Source of the DNA: JAIXWP01 sp964428835
Lineage (GTDB): Bacteria; Bacteroidota; Bacteroidia; Flavobacteriales_D; Sanyastnellaceae
Assembly (NCBI GenBank): GCA_964428835.1
Contig: CAYRZQ010000033.1
Span: 1 to 46,064 of the forward strand
DNA: 46,064 bases
Direction of reading: 5' to 3'
Shown here: positions 1 through 8,428 of the stretch, piece after piece
Layout of the letters: every line of letters begins with the position of its first letter
Numbering within the stretch: position 1 is the first letter of the stretch
The notes under the pieces: generated by a model
Told to the model about the DNA's origin: nothing
Database searches by the model: none
The model's input: the letters and a program-made list of their open reading frames with translations, nothing else
Made by a program: the position numbers and the translations under genes

Positions 1-94
1 CTTCGTACTTCTACTGATTAATTCATGTTATTTCTACGCTAGTCTAAAGCGTGATTTAAGAGCATCTTTGAAGGCCAACTAAACGAATGATTAC

Positions 95-502
95 ATGCTT
101 TACACTATCACTGAAATGCGCCCCAGGGATGTTCAGTTTTTCAAAGAAACAATAGTAAACAGCATCTACACGCCTATCGAGGTAAACCACGAAATGCTCA
201 TACAAGCCCTTGAGACTAATTTCCATCATGCATACACAAAGTTTGCTCTAGAGGTTTGCAATACCGCTTCCTTGGATCATTGCAAAAACGAAAAAATTGG
301 TCATCAACTCTGGGAAAAACTAGAAGCTTTTATTACCACTCATATACCTGAAAACTGCGAACATTCGCAAATTGTCGAACACGTCATATTCGGTTTAAAT
401 GCCTTAATGCCTGGTGGTAGCATTCACCTCGCCGTAGCTACCTTGATTACAAAATTCATTATTAAAAAAGACCTTCATAAAACCAAATCACAGTTGCTCT
501 AA
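95..502 (+). CDS. Hypothetical protein, 135 aa
   Basis: Unrecognised small protein. It has no signal peptide, no membrane segment and no familiar motif; the composition (many E, H, L, K) suggests a soluble, mainly helical cytoplasmic protein. Five cysteines are scattered and do not form a metal-binding pattern. The ATG at 95 is used. The gene ends well before a strong hairpin terminator at 545, so it is probably a single transcription unit separate from katG downstream. A degenerate minus-7 box (CATCTTTG, 63-70) lies 24 nt before the start. The first 94 nt of the window otherwise show nothing. It could be a real lineage-specific gene; an accidental open frame is less likely because of the following terminator. 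Confidence 0.55.
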   Translation: MLYTITEMRPRDVQFFKETIVNSIYTPIEVNHEMLIQALETNFHHAYTKFALEVCNTASLDHCKNEKIGHQLWEKLEAFITTHIPENCEHSQIVEHVIFGLNALMPGGSIHLAVATLITKFIIKKDLHKTKSQLL

Positions 503-544
503 AACAAAACCATTGCTTATCAAAGAAAATTATCAATAACCAAT

Positions 545-580
545 AGCCTCATAGACCTCATCTATGAGGCTTTATTATTA
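545..580 (+). terminator. Rho-independent terminator after the 135-aa gene
   Basis: A perfect 10-bp stem (AGCCTCATAG / CTATGAGGCT) with a 7-nt loop is followed by a T-rich tail (TTTATTATTATTTATTT). It separates the small upstream gene from katG. Confidence 0.85.
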
Positions 581-664
581 TTTATTTGACTCTTAACCTT
601 TTTATTGATTGTTTAGCGCTTCTTTTGAGTGAACTTACACCCGAAATCAAATAAATAAAACAAT

Positions 665-2896
665 ATGAGCGAACATGTGCAATCGTACTCCACTAATGGC
701 AATGAAGCCGGTGGAAAGTGCCCTGTAATTCATGGAGCAAAAAAATCTGTTGCCGGAAATGGCACAGGAAATCGTGATTGGTGGCCCAATCAACTTAAGT
801 TAAACATCTTACGTCAGCATTCGGAATTATCGAATCCGATGGACAAGAATTTCAATTATGCCGAAGAGTTTAAAAAATTAGACTTGGCTCAATTGAAAAA
901 AGAAATCAACGAACTCATGGTTACCTCACAAGAATGGTGGCCCGCTGATTACGGTCACTATGGTCCATTCTTTATCAGAATGGCATGGCACAGTGCAGGA
1001 ACCTACCGCATTCAGGACGGCAGAGGCGGCGGCGGAGCTGGTATGCAACGCTTCGCTCCACTCAATAGCTGGCCTGACAACACCAACCTCGACAAGGCTA
1101 GACTACTTCTTTGGCCAATTAAGCAGAAATATGGTAAAAAAATCTCTTGGGCCGACTTGATGATACTCGCTGGAAACTGCGCATTAGAGTCTATGGGTTT
1201 CAAAACCTTCGGATTCGGAGGTGGTCGCGAAGACATGTGGGAGCCACAAGAAGATGTGTATTGGGGAAGTGAGCGCGAATGGTTGGCAGATCAACGTTAT
1301 AGCGGCGATCGCGATCTCGAAAATCCATTAGCGGCCGTACAAATGGGTCTCATATACGTGAATCCTGAAGGACCAAACGGAAATCCAGATCCAATTGCTG
1401 CTGCACGTGATATCCGCGAAACATTCGCCAGAATGGCAATGAATGACGAAGAAACAGTGGCGCTAATAGCTGGTGGCCACACCTTCGGAAAAACTCACGG
1501 TGCGGCTGATCCAAGTAAATATGTTGCAGCAGAACCAGCAGCAGCAGATATCGAAGAACAAGGAATGGGTTGGAGAAACTCCTTCGGAAAAGGTCATAGC
1601 GAACACACAATCACGAGTGGTTTAGAAGGTGCTTGGACAACAACTCCTACTAAATGGAGCAACAACTATTTCGAAAACCTCTTCGGCTATGAGTGGGAAC
1701 TTACTAAGAGCCCTGCTGGAGCTCACCAATGGAAGCCAAAAGGAAATGCTGGTGCAGGCACCGTGCCTGATGCACATGACCCAAATGTGAAGCACGCTCC
1801 AATGATGCTCACCACTGACCTCGCCTTGAGAATGGATCCAGCATACGAAAAAATATCAAGAAGATTCTATGAAAATCCTGATGAGTTTGCAGATGCTTTC
1901 GCTAGAGCTTGGTTCAAACTCACTCATAGAGATATGGGACCTATTCAGCGTTATATCGGTTCTGAAGTACCTAGTGAAGTTTTGATTTGGCAAGACCCAA
2001 TTCCTGCTCATGAAGGTCCAATGATTGATGCCAACGACATCAATACGCTCAAGGCGCGCATTGAAGCAAGTGGATTGACTGTATCACAAATGGTAAGCAC
2101 CGCTTGGGCTTCTGCCTCTACTTTCCGCGGTAGCGATAAGCGTGGAGGAGCTAATGGAGCACGCGTAAGACTCGAGCCACAGCGCTACTGGGAAGCTAAC
2201 AACCCAATTCAACTTGCTCAAGTCCTTGGCGTTCTTGAAGGCATTCAAAAAGAGTTCAATGCATCAAGTAGCAAAAAAGTTTCACTCGCTGACTTAATCG
2301 TCTTGGCTGGTGGCGTAGGCGTGGAAGTGGCTGCGCAAAAGGCGGGCATTAAACTTTCAGTTCCATTTACACCTGGTCGTACAGATGCAAGTGCTGAGCA
2401 TACAGACGTTGAGTCTTTCAAAGTGCTCGAACCAATCGCAGATGGATTCAGAAACTACTACAAGACAACCGCTCATGCTTCTGCTGAGGAATTGTTGATC
2501 GATAAAGCACAATTGCTAAATCTCACAGCTCCTGAGTTGACAGTGCTTATAGGCGGTATGCGCGTACTAAATACCAATTGGGATGGATCAAAACACGGTG
2601 TGTTTACAAACACTCCAGAAGTATTGACCAACGATTATTTCGTAAACCTTTTGGATTTACGCACTACTTGGAGACCTCTTGATTCTGGCAAGCATGCCTT
2701 CATGGGCACTGACCGTTTAACAGGAGCACCAAAGTGGACAGGCACACGCGTAGATTTGATTTTCGGATCAAACTCTGAATTGCGTGCGCTCGCAGAAGTA
2801 TATGCATGTGAAGATGCGAAAGAAAAATTCGCTCATGATTTTGCAGCAGCATTCGCAAAAGTGATGGAATTAGATCGCTTCGATTTGAAGAAATAA
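665..2896 (+). CDS. katG: Catalase-peroxidase KatG
   Basis: Bifunctional haem enzyme that removes hydrogen peroxide (catalase) and oxidises organic donors (peroxidase). The 743 aa length is typical of the family. Distal-site residues are visible at Arg105, Trp108 and His109 (RMAWHSAGTYR). Tyr231 (YVNPEGP) and Met257 complete the Trp-Tyr-Met crosslink expected for catalase activity. The proximal haem ligand is His272 in GGHTFGKTHGA. The second, haem-free peroxidase-like half fills the C-terminal part. There is no signal peptide, so it should be cytoplasmic. The ATG at 665 leads into a usual KatG N-terminus (GKCPVIHG). It is monocistronic between two terminators. No OxyR, PerR or Fur gene is adjacent, so its regulator is not visible here. 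Confidence 0.98.
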   Translation: MSEHVQSYSTNGNEAGGKCPVIHGAKKSVAGNGTGNRDWWPNQLKLNILRQHSELSNPMDKNFNYAEEFKKLDLAQLKKEINELMVTSQEWWPADYGHYGPFFIRMAWHSAGTYRIQDGRGGGGAGMQRFAPLNSWPDNTNLDKARLLLWPIKQKYGKKISWADLMILAGNCALESMGFKTFGFGGGREDMWEPQEDVYWGSEREWLADQRYSGDRDLENPLAAVQMGLIYVNPEGPNGNPDPIAAARDIRETFARMAMNDEETVALIAGGHTFGKTHGAADPSKYVAAEPAAADIEEQGMGWRNSFGKGHSEHTITSGLEGAWTTTPTKWSNNYFENLFGYEWELTKSPAGAHQWKPKGNAGAGTVPDAHDPNVKHAPMMLTTDLALRMDPAYEKISRRFYENPDEFADAFARAWFKLTHRDMGPIQRYIGSEVPSEVLIWQDPIPAHEGPMIDANDINTLKARIEASGLTVSQMVSTAWASASTFRGSDKRGGANGARVRLEPQRYWEANNPIQLAQVLGVLEGIQKEFNASSSKKVSLADLIVLAGGVGVEVAAQKAGIKLSVPFTPGRTDASAEHTDVESFKVLEPIADGFRNYYKTTAHASAEELLIDKAQLLNLTAPELTVLIGGMRVLNTNWDGSKHGVFTNTPEVLTNDYFVNLLDLRTTWRPLDSGKHAFMGTDRLTGAPKWTGTRVDLIFGSNSELRALAEVYACEDAKEKFAHDFAAAFAKVMELDRFDLKK

Positions 2897-2913
2897 TTCA
2901 GTCAGAAATAAAT

Positions 2914-2944
2914 TAAAAAAAGCCCCGAATGGGGCTTTTTTTTG
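2914..2944 (+). terminator. katG Rho-independent terminator
   Basis: The stem AGCCCC / GGGGCT with a GAAT loop (2921-2936) is preceded by an A-run and followed by eight T residues or more. It is a classical intrinsic terminator starting 17 nt after the katG stop codon. Confidence 0.92.
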
Positions 2945-3049
2945 CTCGAAAAAATACCAATTCCAGCTCCGTAGATTTACGCTATTATCCCAACGAAACA
3001 AAGACTAATTTTGAATCTCATCAAATACAAAACTTACCCATTACACCCA

Positions 3050-4330
3050 ATGAATCCAACTATCCAAGAAAAGATTAAATATATCCTTCTAAATAAGGTT
3101 CAAGGCCTAAACTGGAACTATTTCAATCTTCTTACTGAACACGTAAACATCGAAGCAAAAGCAGAGCCCGATTACACATGGTTTGACAAAATAGAAATCG
3201 ATGCTGGAAAATATGTATGGAAAGGTCAAGCTTGTACAGATGTTGAAATCGTTTCTAACGTCTATAAGGTAGTCAACAAACAACCGAGCATGCTCCAGGA
3301 CGTAATGCTGGAAATTTATCGCGATGGATATATCGCTAATGAATCAGAAGCAGATAAAGGAACCATGGGAAAACTCAATCAAGAAAATTGCGATGCTCGT
3401 AACGACTATTTTCGACAAAAAATGAAGCAGGGCTTCCGTGCAAAAAAAGGAAATTACATTGTGCTCGCAGAAGGAGATTCATGGTTCTTGTTTCCAAAAA
3501 TTGCGCTGCGTGGCGTGGGCAGAGATTTTGTGAAGGACATCGGAGACCATTTAATCGACAGAGAAAATATTGCCTGGTATAATATTGCCTTTGGTGGAGA
3601 CTGGATTAGCAACATGATTTACGAGAGTAAATTCATAGAAGAACTCGATCAAATAGAGCCACATGTTTTTCTTATTTCGGGAGGCGGAAATGACTTCGTA
3701 GGCAAGCGCCTTATGAATTTTATTAGAAGTGAAATTCAAGAAAATCGAACTATTGAAAGTACCAGCATACGAAAAAAGCTATTGGACCTTCGTCAAAAAC
3801 AAAAGAAAAATGTACACTCCACATTTGATGTTAAAAGATATGAACTCGGACTGCGCTACATTGACGACCGCTTTATAGATTTTTTAAATCTCATTTATAT
3901 TCAATACTTATCGCTTTTCATTCGCATTTATCACAATACCTCGAAGTTTGGCAATTTGCTCACCTTGACACAAGGCTACGACTATCCCATTCCATCAGAT
4001 GATAATACACGATTTATTGAATTTGGACACCGAGCGCTAAACAAGATCATCGGCAATGGTGATTGGCTTCTGAACCCTCTGGAAACAAAAGGCATTTGTG
4101 ATCAAAAAAAGAGAGAAGCAATCATGTACACGTTGGTGTATGAATTTAATGAGACTTTACTTCTTTTCGAAAGAAGCGGGAAGTTTAAAAATGTGTTCCA
4201 TATCGATAATCGTGGAGTTGCTAAGTCAAAGGACGATTGGTTTGACGAACTCCATCTTGAGTCCGAAGTTTTTAAAAAGGTCGCCGACAAGTATTACAAA
4301 AGGATCAGCGGTTTCTTCGGGGAGAAATAA
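3050..4330 (+). CDS. SGNH/GDSL-family hydrolase, 426 aa
   Basis: Probable esterase or lipase-like hydrolase of the SGNH superfamily. Catalytic blocks can be placed: EGDSWF (nucleophile Ser144), a glycine in FGGDW (about 182-183), GGGNDF (Asn214) and DELHLE near the C-terminus (Asp399, His402). About 130 residues precede the hydrolase core and match nothing I recognise; they contain YVWKGQACTDVE followed by a helical stretch. There is no evident signal peptide, so the cellular location is uncertain. An upstream in-frame TTG at 3011 would add 13 residues, but the ATG at 3050 is preferred. The gene stands alone, with the minus-strand tRNA-Ala terminator just after it. The substrate cannot be inferred. 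Confidence 0.75.
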   Translation: MNPTIQEKIKYILLNKVQGLNWNYFNLLTEHVNIEAKAEPDYTWFDKIEIDAGKYVWKGQACTDVEIVSNVYKVVNKQPSMLQDVMLEIYRDGYIANESEADKGTMGKLNQENCDARNDYFRQKMKQGFRAKKGNYIVLAEGDSWFLFPKIALRGVGRDFVKDIGDHLIDRENIAWYNIAFGGDWISNMIYESKFIEELDQIEPHVFLISGGGNDFVGKRLMNFIRSEIQENRTIESTSIRKKLLDLRQKQKKNVHSTFDVKRYELGLRYIDDRFIDFLNLIYIQYLSLFIRIYHNTSKFGNLLTLTQGYDYPIPSDDNTRFIEFGHRALNKIIGNGDWLLNPLETKGICDQKKREAIMYTLVYEFNETLLLFERSGKFKNVFHIDNRGVAKSKDDWFDELHLESEVFKKVADKYYKRISGFFGEK

Positions 4331-4365
4331 AACAGTAGCCATACCCCATTGGATTATTCACCAAG

Positions 4366-4392
4366 AAAAAAACCAGTTCGGTTGAACTGGTT
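4366..4392 (-). terminator. Terminator of the tRNA-Ala gene
   Basis: Read on the minus strand, AACCAGTTC and GAACTGGTT form a 9-bp stem around an AACC loop, followed by a run of T. It begins only a few bases after the tRNA 3' end, as expected for a monocistronic tRNA. The hairpin could also slow plus-strand transcription from the SGNH gene. Confidence 0.85.
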
Positions 4393-4397
4393 TTCAG

Positions 4398-4471
<74 letters not shown>

Positions 4472-4489
4472 ATTTTTGATTTGAGGCCG

Positions 4490-4497
4490 CGAAGATA
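4490..4497 (-). promoter_or_regulatory. Putative minus-7 box of the tRNA-Ala gene
   Basis: TATCTTCG on the minus strand lies 18 nt upstream of the mature tRNA 5' end. It matches the Bacteroidota TAnnTTTG consensus at all but one position. No clear minus-33 TTG is seen at 19 nt spacing, so this rests on the box and its position alone. Confidence 0.5.
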
Positions 4498-4611
4498 ATG
4501 TTAACATATGAAAAAAATAAAAAAAGATGCAACATTCTCTTCCCTACCCTCGTTACAAGGGTAAGTTCTCACTTCTCATAGAGAATTTGGTTTTGGTTAA
4601 GGAATGGAAAT

Positions 4612-4645
4612 TTGCCCCTCAACGGAGGGGCAATTTCTTTTTTAT
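4612..4645 (+). terminator. Hairpin terminator just upstream of the retropepsin gene
   Basis: A 9-bp GC-rich stem TTGCCCCTC / GAGGGGCAA with an AACG loop is followed by TTTCTTTTTT. It is a strong plus-strand terminator, yet no plus-strand gene precedes it after 4330. It ends 28 nt before the ATG at 4673 and argues against an in-frame ATG at 4604 that would place the hairpin inside the coding sequence. It may end a small RNA transcribed from about 4500, or read-through from the SGNH gene. Confidence 0.8.
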
Positions 4646-4660
4646 ACCTGCCCAAAGTCA

Positions 4661-4668
4661 TATCTTCG
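4661..4668 (+). promoter_or_regulatory. Putative minus-7 box of the retropepsin operon
   Basis: TATCTTCG is identical to the box before the tRNA-Ala gene and is one base off TAnnTTTG. It ends 4 nt before the ATG at 4673, so the transcript would start at or next to the start codon and be nearly leaderless. Confidence 0.45.
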
Positions 4669-4672
4669 CCTT

Positions 4673-5614
4673 ATGCTGTTGTTCCATTTTCTCATCACCA
4701 TCCTTTCACTGTTCCCAGGAAAACAGCACCCTAAAGCCTATTCAGAAAAAACCCACATACACGTCATCCCCCTTAAAAGAGCAGGAAACCTCCTCCTAAT
4801 TGAAGCAACCGTTGACTCCATTACAGGTGATTTCATCCTCGATACAGGCGCCCCATACCCTGTAATCAACTCTACATACTTCAGAAATCAATATTCAGGT
4901 GTAAAACAACAAGCCGCAGGCGTCGGAGGAAACTCAGTAACAACGGAAAAAATCACACTAAAATCGCTGTCATTTTCAGGAATTCAATTCTCCCAAGTCT
5001 CCGCCGACATGACTTCACTCGCTCAATTGGAGAATAAAACAAAAACCAAAATCCTAGGCCTACTCGGGACGAGCATTTTTACTAAATACATGATTCAGCT
5101 AGATGTCAATAAAAATCAACTCATTCTTTTTGACCTGGATGAAAACGGTAATCCCATTGTCCCGGCTCCAACCGATACCTCTGCTTCCAACCCTCTTCGG
5201 AACAGTCCAGCAATCAATATCAAATTCAAATTTTGTGACAACAAAATCGTCTTGCCTGTCGATGTCGCGAATAAACAAATGAACTGGATTTTTGATACCG
5301 GGGCTGAAAGCAATGTTGTAGATGCCCTTTCTAGCAAAAAAATCCTAAAGGAATTTGTGGTCCTAAGAAGGATTAATATGACCGGAACCGCCGGGGCCAA
5401 ACAGGAAGTCTTCCTTGGTTATTTTAACGAAATCAATGTTGGACAGCAGACTTTTCCAATGCAACAAACACTGCTGGTTGGAATGCATGAGCTCAATCAG
5501 GCATGCAGTGTTTACATAGATGGAATTCTTGGGTACAGTTTTTTCTCTCAAGGCATCGTAACGTTGAATTTTATGACAAAAGATTTTTCACTATATCTTT
5601 ATCTCTCGGAATGA
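4673..5614 (+). CDS. Two-lobed retropepsin-like aspartyl protease, secreted
   Basis: Probable aspartic peptidase of 313 aa. An N-terminal hydrophobic stretch (about residues 1-16, MLLFHFLITILSLFPG) predicts export. Two retropepsin-like lobes follow in one chain. Lobe 1 has FILDTGA (Asp57) and closes with LLGTSIF near 131. Lobe 2 has WIFDTGA (Asp208) and closes with ILGYSFF near 286. Both lobes keep D-T-G and a hydrophobic-Gly motif, so one polypeptide could form a complete active site without dimerising. No PDZ domain is attached. The ATG at 4673 is chosen because it gives the signal sequence and follows the terminator; the upstream ATG at 4604 does not. The stop overlaps the next start (ATGA), so it is coupled to the CBM-repeat gene. 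The substrate is unknown. Confidence 0.8.
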   Translation: MLLFHFLITILSLFPGKQHPKAYSEKTHIHVIPLKRAGNLLLIEATVDSITGDFILDTGAPYPVINSTYFRNQYSGVKQQAAGVGGNSVTTEKITLKSLSFSGIQFSQVSADMTSLAQLENKTKTKILGLLGTSIFTKYMIQLDVNKNQLILFDLDENGNPIVPAPTDTSASNPLRNSPAINIKFKFCDNKIVLPVDVANKQMNWIFDTGAESNVVDALSSKKILKEFVVLRRINMTGTAGAKQEVFLGYFNEINVGQQTFPMQQTLLVGMHELNQACSVYIDGILGYSFFSQGIVTLNFMTKDFSLYLYLSE

Positions 5615-7032
5615 AAAAAATCGCTTTTCTCATATTACTTTTCTGTATTTCAGACTCTTTGAAGTCGCAAAGCCTCTTTGTATTAAAAAACAATGAGATG
5701 CACTTTAAAGTAATGCGCAATTGGAATAAAGTAGAAGCCGACAGCATTCTTGCACTTTATGATATGGGCCAATTATCATATGACTCACTTGTCAATAAGG
5801 GCACGCTCGGAAGTTTTGCGAATGAAGGTTGGACGATTACCAAGAAAACAAAAAAGTACATTAAAATCTCGAAGAAGATTAACACCAACCTCGAAGGAAA
5901 CTGGGAAAATTTTGATTTTGAAAACTTTTGGAAAAGCGATTCAAGCTATAGTGGTAACTTATTTACTAAAAAATTCTACGGCTACAATCAATGGAAAAAG
6001 CAAAGTGTTTATGAAATTGATGGAAAAACGCGATTCTATCTCTATGGCAACACTTCCGCAATCGGTGTCTTTCTCAGTGGCTCCTTCAATAAATGGAGCA
6101 CGGGAAAAACAGAAATGATTAAAACCGACGACGGATGGTATGTGGACATAGATATTCCAGCCGGACGTCACGAATACAAATTCATCATCGACGGATACTG
6201 GAAGAGAGACATGAACAATCTCACTAAAATCAGTGATAATTGTGGCGACTACAATTCGGTTTATTTCAAACCAAATCATATTTTTAAATACTCCAATACT
6301 GATGCACGATCCGTCCTGCTTTCTGGCAGCTTTAATAATTGGGATGAAAAAAACACCCAAATGCTGAAGGATCATTCTGGGTGGTATTTACCAGTATTTT
6401 TGCCAGACGGCGACTACACTTACAAGTTTATTGTTGATGGAAATTGGATTTGCGATCCATCAAATTCTCAGCGCGCTTCAAATGAGTATAACACCGATAA
6501 TTCTTTTCTGGAAATTGGACAAAAATCAAAAATCACTTTCAATCTTGCGGGATTTCCAAATGCACAAAAAGTAATCCTTACAGGATCATTCAATGGCTGG
6601 AACGAAACACAGTTGGTGATGAAATCATCAGAGCAGGGCTGGACCTATACGATTCCACTCCGCGCTGGCTTTTACACTTACAAATATATCGTTGACGGCC
6701 GCTGGTATGCTGATAGCGCTAACCTTACCTTCCCTAGTTCAATATTAAATGAAATCGATAATTGGATGGTGGTTGAACCAAACCATAATTTCGTTTTATC
6801 AGGTTATAGCGACGCCAAAGATGTCCGTATCACTGGCAGCTTTATCAATTGGATGGAGCCTGGACTAAAAATGTCTAAAGTCGGTGAAGATTGGGTGTTG
6901 CCATTCTTTCTAGAAAACGGCAAAATCACCTACAAGTTTATAGTTGACGGAAAATGGATTATTGATCCAAAAAATAATCAATTCGAAGAGAATGAATTTA
7001 ATACAGGCAATTCTGTAATATGGATAGAATGA
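5611..7032 (+). CDS. Secreted protein with four AMPK-type glycogen-binding (CBM48-like) repeats
   Basis: 473 aa. A signal peptide covers about residues 1-20. A unique N-terminal region (21-135) contains YDSLVNKGTLGSFANEGW. Four tandem domains of about 82 residues follow, at roughly 140-219, 222-303, 306-390 and 392-473. Each carries the pattern SGSFNxW ... GWY ... G.YxYKFIVDGxW ... DP of the AMPK beta-subunit/isoamylase N-terminal fold that binds alpha-glucans. No catalytic domain is present, so this is a binding or scaffolding protein rather than an enzyme. The start at 5611 overlaps the retropepsin stop, and its own stop overlaps the next gene (ATGA at 7029). Longer upstream starts would run antiparallel to nothing but duplicate retropepsin sequence, so they were discarded. 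Binding to starch or glycogen is inferred. Confidence 0.82.
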   Translation: MKKIAFLILLFCISDSLKSQSLFVLKNNEMHFKVMRNWNKVEADSILALYDMGQLSYDSLVNKGTLGSFANEGWTITKKTKKYIKISKKINTNLEGNWENFDFENFWKSDSSYSGNLFTKKFYGYNQWKKQSVYEIDGKTRFYLYGNTSAIGVFLSGSFNKWSTGKTEMIKTDDGWYVDIDIPAGRHEYKFIIDGYWKRDMNNLTKISDNCGDYNSVYFKPNHIFKYSNTDARSVLLSGSFNNWDEKNTQMLKDHSGWYLPVFLPDGDYTYKFIVDGNWICDPSNSQRASNEYNTDNSFLEIGQKSKITFNLAGFPNAQKVILTGSFNGWNETQLVMKSSEQGWTYTIPLRAGFYTYKYIVDGRWYADSANLTFPSSILNEIDNWMVVEPNHNFVLSGYSDAKDVRITGSFINWMEPGLKMSKVGEDWVLPFFLENGKITYKFIVDGKWIIDPKNNQFEENEFNTGNSVIWIE

Positions 7033-8426
7033 AGAAAATAAGTAGGTGGATGGGGATGAGTAGGAAGGGGCGAATAATTATGGCTGCGGTTTTATTGATG
7101 CTTTGGAATGCCGTTTCATTTGGACAGGATTTCAAAATATCTGGCACAATAGAAGGACTTCCCGATCAAAAAGGAAACATCATTCTTGAATACTGGAATG
7201 AAGATACCTGGAAGCAATGTTCTAATGCAGCAATCACTAAAGAAGGAAAATTTTTACTCCCCAATAAATGCAATCACGCTGGTCAATATCGTCTGCGTTT
7301 GAGTGTTGACCCCAAGCGATGGGGTGATTTCATCTTAATAGATAATCAAATAATCTATGATTTGAAACTAAAAATCGACGACTTCAAAATGCGCGCACTC
7401 TCAATTGGCGGTACGAAAGAGATGCAGGGCTATTATAATGTGATGGAAAGTTATGCGAACTTTTTACTAAACCCTGATTCACTAGAGCGCAACAGCAGAG
7501 AGAGACTTTTAATGGAAAAAAAATTTACGGAGCAAGTTCAAAACGCACGCGTAAGTGCTTATCCGCAAACCATAACAGCAGATGTAGTGATTCCTTGCAT
7601 TACACGGCCTATTTGTCCATTCCTCGAGAATACCAATATTCCTATGGATTCAGTTCTTCAATGGTATTCAAAAAACGGCTTGAATAATATCCCGTTCAAA
7701 GACCCCAAAATATTAAAACACTTCGGGCTGGTGCGATCGCTCAATTATCACTTTCAATATTTCTACGATAAAAATAAAATAACGGAGTACATCGATCAAG
7801 TGATGGTCAAATCAATGCTCAATGAAGAAGTAGAAGCTTTTGTCTTTCGGTTTATGCTTGATAAAATGCTCGATTACAAAAGTGAAGAAGGCCTATCACA
7901 CTTGCTTACATGGTATGTGAGCGATTGCACTGATAATACTCATGTTGAAGATGCAACAAAAAATCTCATCACCGCACTGGAGAGAAACAAGCCTGGAAGT
8001 AGCATCGAAAATCTCCGTCTTCCCAAGTTAGAAGACAAAAGCATCGTCGAATTAAAAGATGTTTATTCGAAAAACAAGATAACTATACTGATGTTTTGGC
8101 GCTCCAACTGTAGCCATTGTAAAGAGTTTGAGCCTGAACTACAATCTATTTATAGGAAGTATAAACCTCAAGGAATCGAAGTCTATGCTATCGGCACCGA
8201 TAAGACGGAACAAGATTGGATGACGAGTGCGAAAGAAAAAAATAGTCCATGGATTCATGTTTTTTTGTCTTATGATTCACGTAAAGACTTTAGCAAAAGA
8301 TTTCCAGTACCAAGCACTCCCACTCTTATTGCAGTGGATCAAAATGGAAAAATATTGCGAAGACTAATCATGCGCAGCAAGCTCGAGGAAACTATAGAAG
8401 AAATGCTCAAAGAAATCAATCCTTAA
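7029..8426 (+). CDS. Periplasmic TlpA-like thiol-disulfide oxidoreductase with large N-terminal domain
   Basis: 465 aa. A membrane or signal segment lies near residues 18-32 (IIMAAVLLMLWNAVSFG). The next 300 residues begin with a beta-rich DUF4369-like section (ISGTIEGLPDQKGNIILEYW), and a largely helical middle part follows. The C-terminal thioredoxin fold has the active site Cys361-Ser-His-Cys364 (FWRSNCSHCKEF) and a cis-proline at about 431 (VPSTPTL). The family reduces or isomerises disulfides of exported proteins. The start at 7029 gives a 4-nt ATGA overlap with the CBM gene; an ATG at 7020 is also possible. Stable co-transcription with the secreted retropepsin and CBM protein suggests it serves exported partners. 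Confidence 0.85.
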   Translation: MKKISRWMGMSRKGRIIMAAVLLMLWNAVSFGQDFKISGTIEGLPDQKGNIILEYWNEDTWKQCSNAAITKEGKFLLPNKCNHAGQYRLRLSVDPKRWGDFILIDNQIIYDLKLKIDDFKMRALSIGGTKEMQGYYNVMESYANFLLNPDSLERNSRERLLMEKKFTEQVQNARVSAYPQTITADVVIPCITRPICPFLENTNIPMDSVLQWYSKNGLNNIPFKDPKILKHFGLVRSLNYHFQYFYDKNKITEYIDQVMVKSMLNEEVEAFVFRFMLDKMLDYKSEEGLSHLLTWYVSDCTDNTHVEDATKNLITALERNKPGSSIENLRLPKLEDKSIVELKDVYSKNKITILMFWRSNCSHCKEFEPELQSIYRKYKPQGIEVYAIGTDKTEQDWMTSAKEKNSPWIHVFLSYDSRKDFSKRFPVPSTPTLIAVDQNGKILRRLIMRSKLEETIEEMLKEINP

Positions 8427-8428
8427 TT

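Noticed and set aside
1012..1610. Antisense open frames inside katG
   Set aside because: They are shadows of a strongly conserved coding sequence; they lack start signals and protein-like composition.
4527..4799. 90-codon plus-strand frame before and within the retropepsin gene
   Set aside because: It crosses the strong terminator at 4612-4645 and overlaps the recognisable retropepsin gene in another frame.
5503..5610. Upstream extension of the four-CBM protein
   Set aside because: The extra 36 residues overlap retropepsin codons and hide the clear signal peptide that begins at 5611.
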